Assembly (NCBI GenBank): GCA_050290245.1
Contig: JBNKHH010000010.1
Span: 1 to 53,091, forward strand
Origin: JBNKHH01 sp050290245
GTDB taxonomy: Bacteria > Pseudomonadota > Alphaproteobacteria > Rhodobacterales > Rhodobacteraceae
DNA length: 53,091 nt
Direction: 5' to 3'
Shown: positions 25,399-34,048 of the stretch, piece after piece
Layout: every line of letters begins with the position of its first letter
Numbering within the stretch: position 1 is the stretch's first letter
Notes under the pieces: generated by a model
What the model saw: only the letters and a program-made list of their open reading frames with translations
Told to the model about the DNA's origin: nothing
Databases searched by the model: none
Program-made: the position numbers and the translations under genes

Positions 25399-26787
25399 AT
25401 GTCTCTCACCAACATCCGCCCAACCGCCCAACTCCAGGCCCTGGACGCCGCGCATCACATGCATCCTTTCACCCAGGGCTCAGGTCTCGCTCAAAAAGGG
25501 GCCCGCATCATCACGCGGGGTGAAGGCGTCTGGATTTACGACAGCGAAGGCGAGCGCATCCTCGACGGCATGTCTGGCCTCTGGTGCGTCAATATCGGGT
25601 ACGGCCGCGAAGAACTGGCTGAGGCCGCCGCCCGCCAGATGCGCGAGCTGCCCTATTACAACACCTTCTTTCAGACCAGCCACGTCCCCGCCATCGACCT
25701 CGCCGCAAAGCTGGCCGAGCTTGCGCCGGGCGATCTGAACAATGTCTTTTTTGCCTGCTCCGGCTCCGAGGCCAACGACACCAACCTGCGCATGGTCCGC
25801 CAGTACTGGGCGCTGAAGGGACACCCCGACAAGCAGGTGGTGATCAGCCGCAAGAACGCCTACCACGGCTCGACCATGGGCGGCGCCTCGCTTGGCGGCA
25901 TGGTGGCGATGCACGAACAGGGCATGCTTCCCATCCCCGGCATCCACCACATCAACCAACCGGCCTGGTACGCCGAAGGCGGCGACATGACGCCCGAGGA
26001 CTTTGGCCGCGCCCGCGCGCAGGAATTGGAAACCGCAATCAGAGAGATCGGCGAAAACAAGGTCGCCGCCTTCATCGCCGAGCCGATCCAGGGCGCAGGC
26101 GGTGTCATCATCCCGCCCGAAACCTACTGGCCGGAAATCAAGCGCATCTGCGAAGCCTACGACATCCTTTTGATCGCCGACGAGGTGATCTGCGGATTTG
26201 GGCGCACCGGTAACTGGTTCGGCCATCAGACCGTCGGCGTCCAGCCCGATATTCTCACCATCGCCAAGGGGCTGTCATCCGGCTACCAGCCGATCGGGGG
26301 CTCGATCGTCTCTGACGAGATTGCCGCGACCATCGGCCAGGACGAGTTCAACCACGGCTACACCTACTCCGGCCACCCTGTCGCCGCCGCTGTCGCGCTG
26401 GAAAACCTCCGCATCCTCCAGGACGAGAACATCATCGACCATGTGCGCGACACCGCCGCCCCCTACCTCGCCGAGAAATGGCGCGCCCTGAATGACCACC
26501 CGCTGGTCGATGACGCCAACATCGTCGGCCTCATGGGTTCGCTGGCCCTGACCCCCGACAAATCCACCCGCGCCAAGTTCCCCGAACCCGGTGCCGCCGG
26601 CTTCACCTGTCGCGAATTCAGCTTTGGCAACAACCTGATCATGCGCCACGTCTACGACCGTATGATCATTGCGCCACCCCTCGTGATCACGCCCGAGGAA
26701 ATTGATATCCTGATCGAACGCGCCACCAAAACCCTCGACCAGACTTTGGAAAAACTCACCGCCGACGGCCTCATGCGCCCAAACTGA
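25399..26787 (+). CDS. spuC: Class III aminotransferase, putrescine (omega-amine)-pyruvate type
   Basis: 462 aa PLP enzyme. SGSEANDTN near residue 122 binds the phosphate, YHGST is the aromatic stacking segment, IADEVICGFGRTG holds the cofactor-nitrogen Asp, and Lys290 in TIAKGLSSGYQP forms the Schiff base. HPFTQ near the N-terminus and the overall sequence fit the SpuC/omega-amino acid-pyruvate group that converts putrescine to 4-aminobutanal. An SD (GGAG) precedes the ATG. It sits next to polyamine uptake genes and a GntR regulator with a shared operator, so putrescine degradation is the likely role. Beta-alanine or another omega-amine is the alternative. Confidence 0.85.
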   Translation: MSLTNIRPTAQLQALDAAHHMHPFTQGSGLAQKGARIITRGEGVWIYDSEGERILDGMSGLWCVNIGYGREELAEAAARQMRELPYYNTFFQTSHVPAIDLAAKLAELAPGDLNNVFFACSGSEANDTNLRMVRQYWALKGHPDKQVVISRKNAYHGSTMGGASLGGMVAMHEQGMLPIPGIHHINQPAWYAEGGDMTPEDFGRARAQELETAIREIGENKVAAFIAEPIQGAGGVIIPPETYWPEIKRICEAYDILLIADEVICGFGRTGNWFGHQTVGVQPDILTIAKGLSSGYQPIGGSIVSDEIAATIGQDEFNHGYTYSGHPVAAAVALENLRILQDENIIDHVRDTAAPYLAEKWRALNDHPLVDDANIVGLMGSLALTPDKSTRAKFPEPGAAGFTCREFSFGNNLIMRHVYDRMIIAPPLVITPEEIDILIERATKTLDQTLEKLTADGLMRPN

Positions 26788-26818
26788 GTTTCTTCTATCA
26801 AAAAATACTCAGAGAACA

Positions 26819-26842
26819 GGGCCGCCTCGGATGTGGCGGCCC
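26819..26842. terminator. Stem-loop between convergent genes
   Basis: GGGCCGCC and GGCGGCCC (8 bp) enclose an 8-base loop, followed by AAATTTT on the plus strand. It lies between the aminotransferase (ending 26787) and the minus-strand membrane protein (ending 26870), so it may terminate in both directions. Just upstream, 26789-26812 looks like a degenerate copy of the TTTCTTC...AAATA intergenic element seen at 40741 and 52341. Confidence 0.6.
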
Positions 26843-26869
26843 AAATTTTGCATACACCTGACAGGGCGC

Positions 26870-28063
26870 TCAACCGGCGGTCGGCAGACGCGCGCTCATA
26901 CGCTGGTTCCACCGCCACAGCCCCCAGGCCAATGGGATCGCCGCCAGACCACCGAGGGCCCAGGCCAAGGGCTCGTCACCCATGCTCTCGAACACCTGCG
27001 TATAGGCATGGATCGCGCCAAAGGTCATCGCGGCGTTGAACAACCCCCTCCGGTTCGCATGGGCCGCCCAATAGGCTCCGGCCGCCAGAAGGATCGCCCA
27101 AACAACCGTGAAGACATGCTCCGAAATATGGAAGAAACGCGCCTCCCAGGCCTCGCGCAGGGCATTCCATTCAGAATAGTCCATGCCGTTCTCCCAGACC
27201 GGCCCGCCCGAAGCCAGCGTCATCCCGACCGAGTCACCCCAGAGCGAGCCGACAAGAAATGCCAGGTTTCCGACCACCGTCGCCAGGATCGCCAGGATCC
27301 CGGCATGGCGGCCATACCGGTCCGATACGCGACGGCCGACAAGCACACAGGCTCCGATCAGCGCCGCCATCTGCAGGATCGTCAGTGTCGACTCGGGTGA
27401 ATAGAACACGTAGGCCGCATGGAAATAGCTGGTGCCCGTGTCCAGCATCTGCGCAAAGGGCACGATGGCCAGCGCGGTCACGAGGCGAACGTTCAACAGC
27501 ACGCCCGCAGCCACCAAAAGAGCCGCCGCATAACCGCTGACCAGTGCCTGCATCAGACCGCCGGTGTCCATCATCGCCAAAGCAACGCCAGTCAGGTGCA
27601 AAGCACCGCCCATCAACAGGACCGACCCCGACGCGAACCGGTAAACCGCCTTGCCCCGCAGGAAGACCCCCAGCGAGAACCCAGCGATCAAGGCACCGCC
27701 CACGACCATCACCGCCTCGGCAATGCCGGGATAACCGGTCACCAACTCGATCCCGCCTCCCGCGATCAACATACCCGCCCCCACAAGCATCGCAGCATTG
27801 CCAAGCATCCCGTAGGTGGTCGAGCCACGTTCCAACACCCCACCCCCGATCGCCAGGAACAACGCTCCTGCTGCTGCGACGGCAGCCGCATCAGCCAGCC
27901 AGAACACAAGCCCCAGCGTCGCTGCAACGATCCCGATGCACAGCACGCTGTTGACGGCCAAAGCCACCATCGTCTCGCGTGAGCGGCGCGCGATCTCATC
28001 CGCCTGCGCCTGGTTCAGCACCCCTTCCCGCAAGAGCCTTTCCGTATTGACCACATGTGTCAT
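26870..28063 (-). CDS. DUF2157-like multi-pass membrane protein
   Basis: 397 aa with about ten hydrophobic segments. The N-terminus VNTERLLREGVLNQAQADEIARR is a short helical cytoplasmic region typical of DUF2157 proteins, followed by regularly spaced Gly/Ala-rich membrane helices. Ends in a basic tail (RWNQRMSARLPTAG). An excellent SD (GGAGG) precedes the ATG. Function is unknown in the family. It is divergent from the MarR gene and carries one of the TGAAC-N3-GTTCA palindromes just upstream of its start, so it may be controlled by that MarR. Confidence 0.75.
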   Translation of the reverse strand: MTHVVNTERLLREGVLNQAQADEIARRSRETMVALAVNSVLCIGIVAATLGLVFWLADAAAVAAAGALFLAIGGGVLERGSTTYGMLGNAAMLVGAGMLIAGGGIELVTGYPGIAEAVMVVGGALIAGFSLGVFLRGKAVYRFASGSVLLMGGALHLTGVALAMMDTGGLMQALVSGYAAALLVAAGVLLNVRLVTALAIVPFAQMLDTGTSYFHAAYVFYSPESTLTILQMAALIGACVLVGRRVSDRYGRHAGILAILATVVGNLAFLVGSLWGDSVGMTLASGGPVWENGMDYSEWNALREAWEARFFHISEHVFTVVWAILLAAGAYWAAHANRRGLFNAAMTFGAIHAYTQVFESMGDEPLAWALGGLAAIPLAWGLWRWNQRMSARLPTAG

Positions 28064-28077
28064 CCCGACCTCCTTCG

Positions 28078-28090
28078 TGAACTATGTTCA
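28078..28090. promoter_or_regulatory. Palindrome TGAAC-TAT-GTTCA, site 1
   Basis: A perfect TGAAC-N3-GTTCA dyad 15 bp upstream of the DUF2157-like gene start. A second copy lies at 28133-28145, 55 bp away centre to centre, about five helical turns. Candidate MarR operator. Confidence 0.55.
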
Positions 28091-28132
28091 AGAATTTAAT
28101 AACACCGGCGACACTGCCGATCAAGACAAATT

Positions 28133-28145
28133 TGAACAACGTTCA
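28133..28145. promoter_or_regulatory. Palindrome TGAAC-AAC-GTTCA, site 2
   Basis: Identical half-sites and spacing to the dyad at 28078-28090, located about 95 bp upstream of the chosen marR start. Paired sites in a divergent intergenic region fit autoregulation plus control of the neighbour. Confidence 0.55.
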
Positions 28146-28238
28146 TTTACGATGGACTGTCGAACACTCCGAACTTTGCGGCCACATCTAATTAGGCTAC
28201 ATTATCAACGAATTTGTTTCATTTTTGCGGGGCTTACC

Positions 28239-28784
28239 TTGACGGCAACAGGCGACATCGACGGCATCGGACAGGAAGACGACGACATTCGATACCTGTT
28301 TTCCTATAACCTTCAAAGACTTGCAGGTCTTTCTTCGAGGATAGCCCTCTTGGACATCAAACCCAATTTCGGCATCAATATCCACGACTGGCGTGCCATG
28401 GCCGTTCTGGATTTCCTCGGTGTCGCCCCCCTTCACACGCTTTCAAAACGCGCCGGCGTCCAGAAAAGCCAGATGAGCCGCACAGTTTCCGCCCTGGAAC
28501 AAAAGGGTTTCATCAACCGGGAGACCAACCCCGAAGACAAGCGCTCGATCAACCTGCGGCTTGCCCCCAAGGGCCGTAAACTGGTCTCGGACATTCTCGC
28601 GGCCTCGCGCGACAGGAACCGTCACATGCTGGCAGAACTCAGCCACGAAGAACGTTGCGAGTTGATGCGCCTCTTGGAAAAGGTGACGGTCGGCTCGCTG
28701 GGCTACCTGCGCGAACTCAAGGGCGACAGGGAGCCACGCCGCCCGCCCCCTCCGGCCACGATCTTCGAGACAGAAATCCTCTAG
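28239..28784 (+). CDS. MarR-family transcriptional regulator
   Basis: 181 aa from a TTG at 28239, which has GCGGGG six bases upstream; an ATG at 28152 would give 210 aa but overlaps no SD, and frames starting farther up are antisense to the membrane gene. Winged helix at about 48-115: LHTLSKRAGVQKSQMSRTVSALEQKGFI and wing NPEDKRSINLRL with the Asp-Lys-Arg signature. The end is Pro-rich (PRRPPPPATI). It converges on the six-gene CoA operon, sharing a CTAG at the two stop codons, and has two palindromes upstream. Aromatic or CoA-thioester ligands are common for MarR proteins beside such operons. Confidence 0.85.
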   Translation: MTATGDIDGIGQEDDDIRYLFSYNLQRLAGLSSRIALLDIKPNFGINIHDWRAMAVLDFLGVAPLHTLSKRAGVQKSQMSRTVSALEQKGFINRETNPEDKRSINLRLAPKGRKLVSDILAASRDRNRHMLAELSHEERCELMRLLEKVTVGSLGYLRELKGDREPRRPPPPATIFETEIL

Positions 28785-29743
28785 ACCTTGGCCCTCGACA
28801 AACCGTCGACACAGGCGAGGTAGTCGTTGGCAATCTCGGCAACGACGTCGGCTGCGGGCATGACCCTATCGACCAGCCCGGCACTTTGGCCCGCTTCGAC
28901 CTTCCCGCGCCGAACGTCTCCGTCGAAGGCCGCCATCTTCAGGGTCGCCGCACCAAAGACCTGGCGGCGCGCCTCTTCAGACGCGCCAGCCCGCTCCAGG
29001 GCCTCCATTTCGTCGGCAAAATCGTTTTTCAGCGTACGGATCATGCCCATTCCCCGCCCGACCGTGCGTGTGTCGGCCACGCCTGCGTTCAGGATAGCCT
29101 GTCTGTAGGCATCGTTCACGCCCGCTTCCGGTGTGGCAATGAACCGCGTCCCGAAATTCGCAGCCCCCGCCCCGAGGGCCAGCGCCGCGGCCAACCCCTG
29201 CCCGTCTGCAAATCCACCCGAGGCGATCAGCGGCACCTTTCCCTCCAAAGCCTTCGCGACCGCGCGCACCAACACCAGAGTGCTGACCAATTCGGCGGGC
29301 GGGTGCCCCCCGGCCTCGCCACCCACGACGACCAGCCCGTCGACCCCCTTCTCGACGGCCTTGACCGCATGCAACTCCGACGCAACCACATGCAGGCAGG
29401 TCGTGCCAATGGCCTTGAACCGGTCGACGTATTTCTGTGGCCCACCCTGTGAGGCGACAATGATTGGGATGCGTTTGGCTTCCAGCAGGTCCAAGGCCTC
29501 CCCGACGCCTTTGCGGTAGAGCGGCATGTTCACCGCGAATGGTCGGTCCGTACCCGCCCGTACCGTGTCGATCGCCTCTTCTAGAGCGTCCAGGTACATC
29601 GGACCCGCCGCGATCACCCCGAGCCCCCCCGCCCGGCTGACCGCCAGCGGCAAGGCCGCATTGGACGACGCCCAGGACATGCCTGCCTGAAGGATCGGCA
29701 GGTCGATCCCCAAAAGCCGTGTCACGGAGGTTTCGATCTTCAT
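28781..29743 (-). CDS. Nitronate monooxygenase-family flavoprotein
   Basis: 320 aa from the ATG at 29743, which overlaps the stop of the upstream ligase gene (ATGA). TIM-barrel FMN enzyme of the 2-nitropropane dioxygenase family: LPILQAGMSWAS at the N-terminus, VVVGGEAGGHPP with the conserved His, PLIASGGFADGQG, and GAGAANFGTRF for FMN phosphate. Such enzymes oxidise alkyl nitronates, and some relatives are enoyl reductases or quinone reductases, so the reaction in this CoA operon may be reduction rather than nitronate oxidation. Last gene of the operon. Confidence 0.85.
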   Translation of the reverse strand: MKIETSVTRLLGIDLPILQAGMSWASSNAALPLAVSRAGGLGVIAAGPMYLDALEEAIDTVRAGTDRPFAVNMPLYRKGVGEALDLLEAKRIPIIVASQGGPQKYVDRFKAIGTTCLHVVASELHAVKAVEKGVDGLVVVGGEAGGHPPAELVSTLVLVRAVAKALEGKVPLIASGGFADGQGLAAALALGAGAANFGTRFIATPEAGVNDAYRQAILNAGVADTRTVGRGMGMIRTLKNDFADEMEALERAGASEEARRQVFGAATLKMAAFDGDVRRGKVEAGQSAGLVDRVMPAADVVAEIANDYLACVDGLSRAKV

Positions 29744-31356
29744 GGCGCCAGATCCTTTTCCAAAAGAGCCCTCGCATGCTCGGCCAGCTTGGTCTTTTGT
29801 ATCTTTGACGAGACCGTCATCCCGATCTCTTCGAACCCTTCGACCATCCAGACGTAGCGCGGCACCTTGAACGCTGCCATCCGATCCTTGCACCAATCGG
29901 CCAGCTCCCCCGGTGTCAGACGCGCACCCTCATTCAGGATCAGGAACGCCGCGCAGACCTCGACCAGCCGCGCGTCGGGCACGCCCACGACCTGCGCCTG
30001 CTTGATCGCCGGGTGCTGGTGCAACCGGTCCTCGACCTCCTCGGGCGAGACGTTCTCTCCCCCGACACGCACGATGTTCTTCAGACGCCCGACGAATTCC
30101 ACGCGACCCGCGGCGTCCATCCGCCCGAGGTCGCCGGTCAACAGCCAACCATCCTCGGTCAGCGTCTCGGCAGTCTCTGCGGGCATATCGAAATAGCCCT
30201 GCATCACCGACCAGCCGCGCACGCGAATTTCACCCACCTCGCCGTGCGCGAGCTCCGCACCGTCCTGATCGGCTATCCGCACCTCTAGCCCCGGCTGAAC
30301 CCGCATCCGCCCGCCGGTGCGCAACTCTTCCGGCTCCCACCAACAGGACTGCGCCACGTTGGGCGATGCTTCAGAAAGGCCATAACCCGAGACGACTTCG
30401 CGTGCGCCCATCTCGTCGGCCACACGTCGCAAAATGGCCTGCGAGCCGGCCACCCAGGCCCCGCGCAGGCAAAGATCGCGTTCTGGCAGTTCGGGATGGT
30501 TCAACAGCATCAGCGCCATCGTGTCATTGCCGGAAAAATGCGTGCACCGCTCTGCCTCCAGCATCGCCAGTGCTTCGCCTGCCTCGAACCGCGTCATGGT
30601 CACCAGCGTCGCCAGGTTCTGGAGACAGGACAGGATCGACAGGGTCGTCCCCGCGACATGGAAAAACGGCCGCGAGGAATGGAACCGGTCGCCGGTCCTG
30701 AGGCCGATCCGCTGGCCCGAGACGAACCCGTTGCCCAGCATCCCCCGATGCGTCAGCATTGCCCCCTTCGGCCGCGCCGTCGTGCCCGAGGTATATTGGA
30801 CGGCAAGCGTGTCACTCGGCATCGCGGAAGGGCCGGGGTCCGCTCCTGCGGCAGTTCGGAAATTCTCCCAGGACGTCGCGGCCGCGGGCACCTCATCGCC
30901 AATGATCACGACCTGACGCAATTCCGGAAATGCGGCCCCGGGCAATTCGCTTTCGAGCCCCGGCAACACCTCGCGCAGGATCGCTATGAAATCGACGTTC
31001 AACAACCGGTCGGCCGTGAACAGCACCGACACCCGCGACTGACGGAGCGCATAGGCGATCTCTTCCGCCTTCAGCCGTGTGTTCAACGGCACAGTCACCG
31101 CACCAAGTGTGCCAAGCGCTAGGAATAGGGCCTCGAAGGCCACACCATTCCCGAGGCACAGGCCCACCCTGTCCCCCCTTTGCACACCCGCCGACGCCAG
31201 GGCAGCCCGCAAGGCCGAGACCTCTCCGGCCAGTTCTGAAAAGGTGACGCGCCCGTCCGGAGCCACCAGCGCCTCGACGTCGCCAGCCAGGGCCACCGCC
31301 CGGGCAAGCGCGTCCTGCACGGTGACCGGACATAGGCCGTCGATGAGTTCGCTCAT
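29740..31356 (-). CDS. Acyl-CoA synthetase (AMP-binding, class I)
   Basis: 538 aa from ATG 31356 (overlapping the upstream ECH stop, GGATGA); the longer frame is antisense. Motifs: YTSGTTARPKGAM near residue 185, GYGLSEASP near 330, LTGDLGRMD near 410, GRLKNIVRVGGENVSPEEVE with the hinge, and the catalytic C-terminal Lys region SSKIQKTKLAEHAR. It activates a carboxylic acid to CoA and thereby feeds the two hydratase-type enzymes and the lyase-like enzyme in the same operon. Sequence resembles medium-chain/cyclohexanecarboxylate or CaiC-type ligases; substrate unknown. Confidence 0.88.
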   Translation of the reverse strand: MSELIDGLCPVTVQDALARAVALAGDVEALVAPDGRVTFSELAGEVSALRAALASAGVQRGDRVGLCLGNGVAFEALFLALGTLGAVTVPLNTRLKAEEIAYALRQSRVSVLFTADRLLNVDFIAILREVLPGLESELPGAAFPELRQVVIIGDEVPAAATSWENFRTAAGADPGPSAMPSDTLAVQYTSGTTARPKGAMLTHRGMLGNGFVSGQRIGLRTGDRFHSSRPFFHVAGTTLSILSCLQNLATLVTMTRFEAGEALAMLEAERCTHFSGNDTMALMLLNHPELPERDLCLRGAWVAGSQAILRRVADEMGAREVVSGYGLSEASPNVAQSCWWEPEELRTGGRMRVQPGLEVRIADQDGAELAHGEVGEIRVRGWSVMQGYFDMPAETAETLTEDGWLLTGDLGRMDAAGRVEFVGRLKNIVRVGGENVSPEEVEDRLHQHPAIKQAQVVGVPDARLVEVCAAFLILNEGARLTPGELADWCKDRMAAFKVPRYVWMVEGFEEIGMTVSSKIQKTKLAEHARALLEKDLAP

Positions 31357-32126
31357 CCCTTGTCCTCTTTCGCAGCCGAGCCAACCGAAGCCGCGAACTT
31401 TGCCACCCCGCCCTTCCAGTCGCTTTCCGTCAGGATCCGGTCGATGGCCTTCAATTCGATCTCGATGCCCTCGGCCAGGTCCACCCTTGAGCCCTCGTCC
31501 ACGCACGCCTTCGTCAGCGCCATCGCCAGCGGCGGCGCCTTGGAGATCGCCTCGGCCATCGCATCGACCCGCGCGCGCAACGCCTCTGCCGGGGTCACGA
31601 CCGTGACCAGGCCGATGCGGAATGCCTCCTCGGCTTCCATCACGCGCCCGGTGAACAACAGTTCTTTCGCCCGTGGCACGCCGATCACCCGCTGAAGCCG
31701 CTGCGTGGCTCCGACCGTGCCCCACTGGGGTTCTGGGAACCGGAAGGTCGCCGCCTCGGACGCCACGATGAAATCGCAGCTCATCGCGATTTCGCCACCC
31801 GAGCCGACCAGCGCCCCCTGCACCTCGGCAATCACCGGCACCTTGCAGGCTCCCACGGCCGCATAGGCCGCAAACGCCGCCCGCCGGCGGGCCATGACCC
31901 AGGCCTCATCCTTGCCCTTGCGCTCTTTCAGGTCGGCACCGGCGCAGAACACCGGTCCTTCGGCGCGGAGCACGACCACATGCAGGTCCGGTGTCTCGGC
32001 AATCGTGCCGAACACCGCCAACAACTCCTCGCACATGGCCAGGTTCAGCGCGTTGCGCGCCTCTGGCCGGGACAGGATGACATCCGCCCGCGCACCGTCG
32101 ATCTCAAGCCGGACCATGCCGCTCAT
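31353..32126 (-). CDS. Enoyl-CoA hydratase/isomerase family protein (1)
   Basis: 257 aa crotonase-fold enzyme. Oxyanion-hole segments are CAGADLKERK and GALVGSGGEIAMSCDF, and FRFPEPQWGTVGATQRLQRVIG covers the region that usually bears the second catalytic Glu (Glu in PEPQWG). It would hydrate, isomerise or cleave an enoyl- or beta-keto-CoA. Overlaps both neighbours by ATGA, so it is tightly coupled. One of two crotonase genes in the operon, with different active-site loops, suggesting two different steps. Confidence 0.88.
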   Translation of the reverse strand: MSGMVRLEIDGARADVILSRPEARNALNLAMCEELLAVFGTIAETPDLHVVVLRAEGPVFCAGADLKERKGKDEAWVMARRRAAFAAYAAVGACKVPVIAEVQGALVGSGGEIAMSCDFIVASEAATFRFPEPQWGTVGATQRLQRVIGVPRAKELLFTGRVMEAEEAFRIGLVTVVTPAEALRARVDAMAEAISKAPPLAMALTKACVDEGSRVDLAEGIEIELKAIDRILTESDWKGGVAKFAASVGSAAKEDKG

Positions 32127-33313
32127 GCCACTACTCCCAATTCTTTCAATCGCGCGATCTGATCGGCGCCCAACCCCAACTCGTCGCGCAGAATCGCCTC
32201 GGTATCTGCCCCGAGCCTCGGCGGTGCCTCGAACCGCGGCGCATCATAGCCCGAGAACCGGGCAGGCGTCGCCACCCCCGGCGTCGCGCCTCGGTCGGGA
32301 TCGTCGAAACGCCCGACCATGCCACGCGCCTGCGTGTGTTCGTCCACAAGGATCTCCGGCACGGTGTTGACCTCGCCCGCCGGAACGCCCGCCGCGCGCA
32401 GGGCGTCGGCCAACTCGCTCCGGTCACGATCGGCCACGGCTTGCGACAGGGCCGCCGTCACCTCGCCGCGGCGCGTCACCCGGTCGACGTTCCGGGCAAA
32501 CCCAGCATCCCCCGCCATATCGTCCAGGCCCAGGACCTCGCACAGAACCGGCCAATGCTGGTCCGAGGCCGAGATGAACAGCCATGCCCCGCCCCTGCAC
32601 GCATAGGCATCCGAGGGCACGCGCCCCGGATGCTGGGTCCCGGTCCTCGTCGGAGTCTCCCCGAGCGCGAAATGACGTGCCGCGGGCAGGCTCAACAAAC
32701 TTACCTGCACATCCATCATCGCCAAGTCGACATGGCTTCCCTTGCCCGTCGCGGCGCGCCCGACCAGCCCGGTCAGAGCCGATATCGCAATCCACAGCCC
32801 CGACGTCAGGTCGGCAAAGGGCACCCCCACCTTGGCAGGCGGCCCGTCGGGATGGCCGGTCAGGTCGATCACCCCGGAAAGCGCCTGGAAAACAGTGTCA
32901 TAGCCCTTCCGCTTGGAATATGGCCCGCTCTGCCCGAAGCCCGTATTCGAAACATAGACCAGCCCTGGATTGACCTCGGCCAATGCCTCGTAACCCAGTC
33001 CCAGCTTGTCCATGACACCGGGCAGGAAATTTTCGACCAGCACATCTGCCTGCGCCGCAAGATCAAAGGCCAGGGCGCGGCCCTCATCGCTTTTCAGATC
33101 CAGGGCAATCGAGCGTTTCGACCTGTTGAAGGCCGAGTAATAGGCGCTTTGCCCGCCTTCGAATACCGGCTCGAAGATGCGGCTTTCGTCCCCCGTTCCG
33201 GGGCGTTCGATCTTGGTGACCTCGGCGCCATGCTCGGCGAGAATTTGCGTCGCCATCGGCCCCGCCAGCACGCGCGAGAAATCGACGACCTTGATCCCGT
33301 CCAGCGGCCTCAT
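32123..33313 (-). CDS. CaiB/BaiF family CoA-transferase (class III)
   Basis: 396 aa. N-terminal RPLDGIKVVDFSRVLAGPMATQILAEHGAEV is the class III CoA-transferase entry, NRSKRSIALDLKSDEGR the CoA-binding segment, and Asp168 in PFADLTSG is the expected catalytic Asp that forms the aspartyl-CoA-type anhydride. It exchanges CoA between an acyl-CoA and a free acid. It may re-load the substrate using product CoA, alongside the ATP-dependent ligase. ATGA overlaps on both sides. Confidence 0.9.
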   Translation of the reverse strand: MRPLDGIKVVDFSRVLAGPMATQILAEHGAEVTKIERPGTGDESRIFEPVFEGGQSAYYSAFNRSKRSIALDLKSDEGRALAFDLAAQADVLVENFLPGVMDKLGLGYEALAEVNPGLVYVSNTGFGQSGPYSKRKGYDTVFQALSGVIDLTGHPDGPPAKVGVPFADLTSGLWIAISALTGLVGRAATGKGSHVDLAMMDVQVSLLSLPAARHFALGETPTRTGTQHPGRVPSDAYACRGGAWLFISASDQHWPVLCEVLGLDDMAGDAGFARNVDRVTRRGEVTAALSQAVADRDRSELADALRAAGVPAGEVNTVPEILVDEHTQARGMVGRFDDPDRGATPGVATPARFSGYDAPRFEAPPRLGADTEAILRDELGLGADQIARLKELGVVA

Positions 33314-34047
33314 GCCTTGGGCTCCCGGAACGACCGCATCAAGGTGTTCACTTCTCGCCCGGCCGCCATGGCCTCGTCAAAAGGCAGTTCCGCCACACGG
33401 TACATCAATCCTTTGGCCGCCTGCATCGCGCGCGGTTCATAGCCCGCCCACTGCTCGGCGATCTCAAGGGCGGCGGGCAGCGGGTCCCCCTCGACCACCC
33501 GGTTCACCAACCCAAGCGCCAGGGCCTCCTCGGCCCCGATCACCCGGCCAAGAGAAATCATCTCGAAGGCCTGCTTGCGGCCCAACGACCGGACAAGCCC
33601 CGCCATCACCAGCGCAGGCACGATCGAATGCTTTAATTCGGGATAGCCGAATTTCAAACTGGTCGACGCCACGGCCATGTCACACCCGATCGCCAGCCCG
33701 GCCCCGCCGCCGACCGCCGCGCCCTGAACGGCCGAGACGACGGGTTTCGAAATCCCCGAAGGCGCCATCTGCAAGCGGCAGGTCAGCTCGGCCCGCGCAG
33801 CAACCTGGTCTGCATGGGCCGGCGTCAGGTCCTTGAATTCGCCAAGATCGGCGCCGGCGCAGAACCCGCGCCCGGCTCCAGCCAACACGACCGCGCGCAC
33901 GGAGTCATCGCTGTCAGCCTCCCAAAGGGCATCCAGAATGCCTTGCGTCAAAGCCGTGTTCAGCGCATTCAACTTGTCGGGCCGGTTCATGGTCACGATG
34001 CGCACCGCGCCCCGATCCTCGATCAAAACCAGATCATCACCAGCCAT
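33310..34047 (-). CDS. Enoyl-CoA hydratase/isomerase family protein (2)
   Basis: 245 aa from ATG 34047 (AGGA eight bases upstream, immediately after the preceding stop); an ATG at 34056 is also possible. Crotonase signatures: NRPDKLNALNTALTQG, RGFCAGADLGEF, GAAVGGGAGLAIGCDMAVAS, and KFGYPELKHSIVPAL. The Glu of PELK is a candidate catalytic residue. Second crotonase of the operon, between the lyase-like gene and the CoA-transferase. Exact reaction unknown. Confidence 0.88.
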   Translation of the reverse strand: MAGDDLVLIEDRGAVRIVTMNRPDKLNALNTALTQGILDALWEADSDDSVRAVVLAGAGRGFCAGADLGEFKDLTPAHADQVAARAELTCRLQMAPSGISKPVVSAVQGAAVGGGAGLAIGCDMAVASTSLKFGYPELKHSIVPALVMAGLVRSLGRKQAFEMISLGRVIGAEEALALGLVNRVVEGDPLPAALEIAEQWAGYEPRAMQAAKGLMYRVAELPFDEAMAAGREVNTLMRSFREPKA

Positions 34048-34048
34048 A

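Noticed and set aside
28152..28238. ATG at 28152 as start of the second MarR protein
   Set aside because: No SD, and it would add 29 residues unlike MarR N-termini; TTG 28239 has GCGGGG at proper distance. Not fully excluded.
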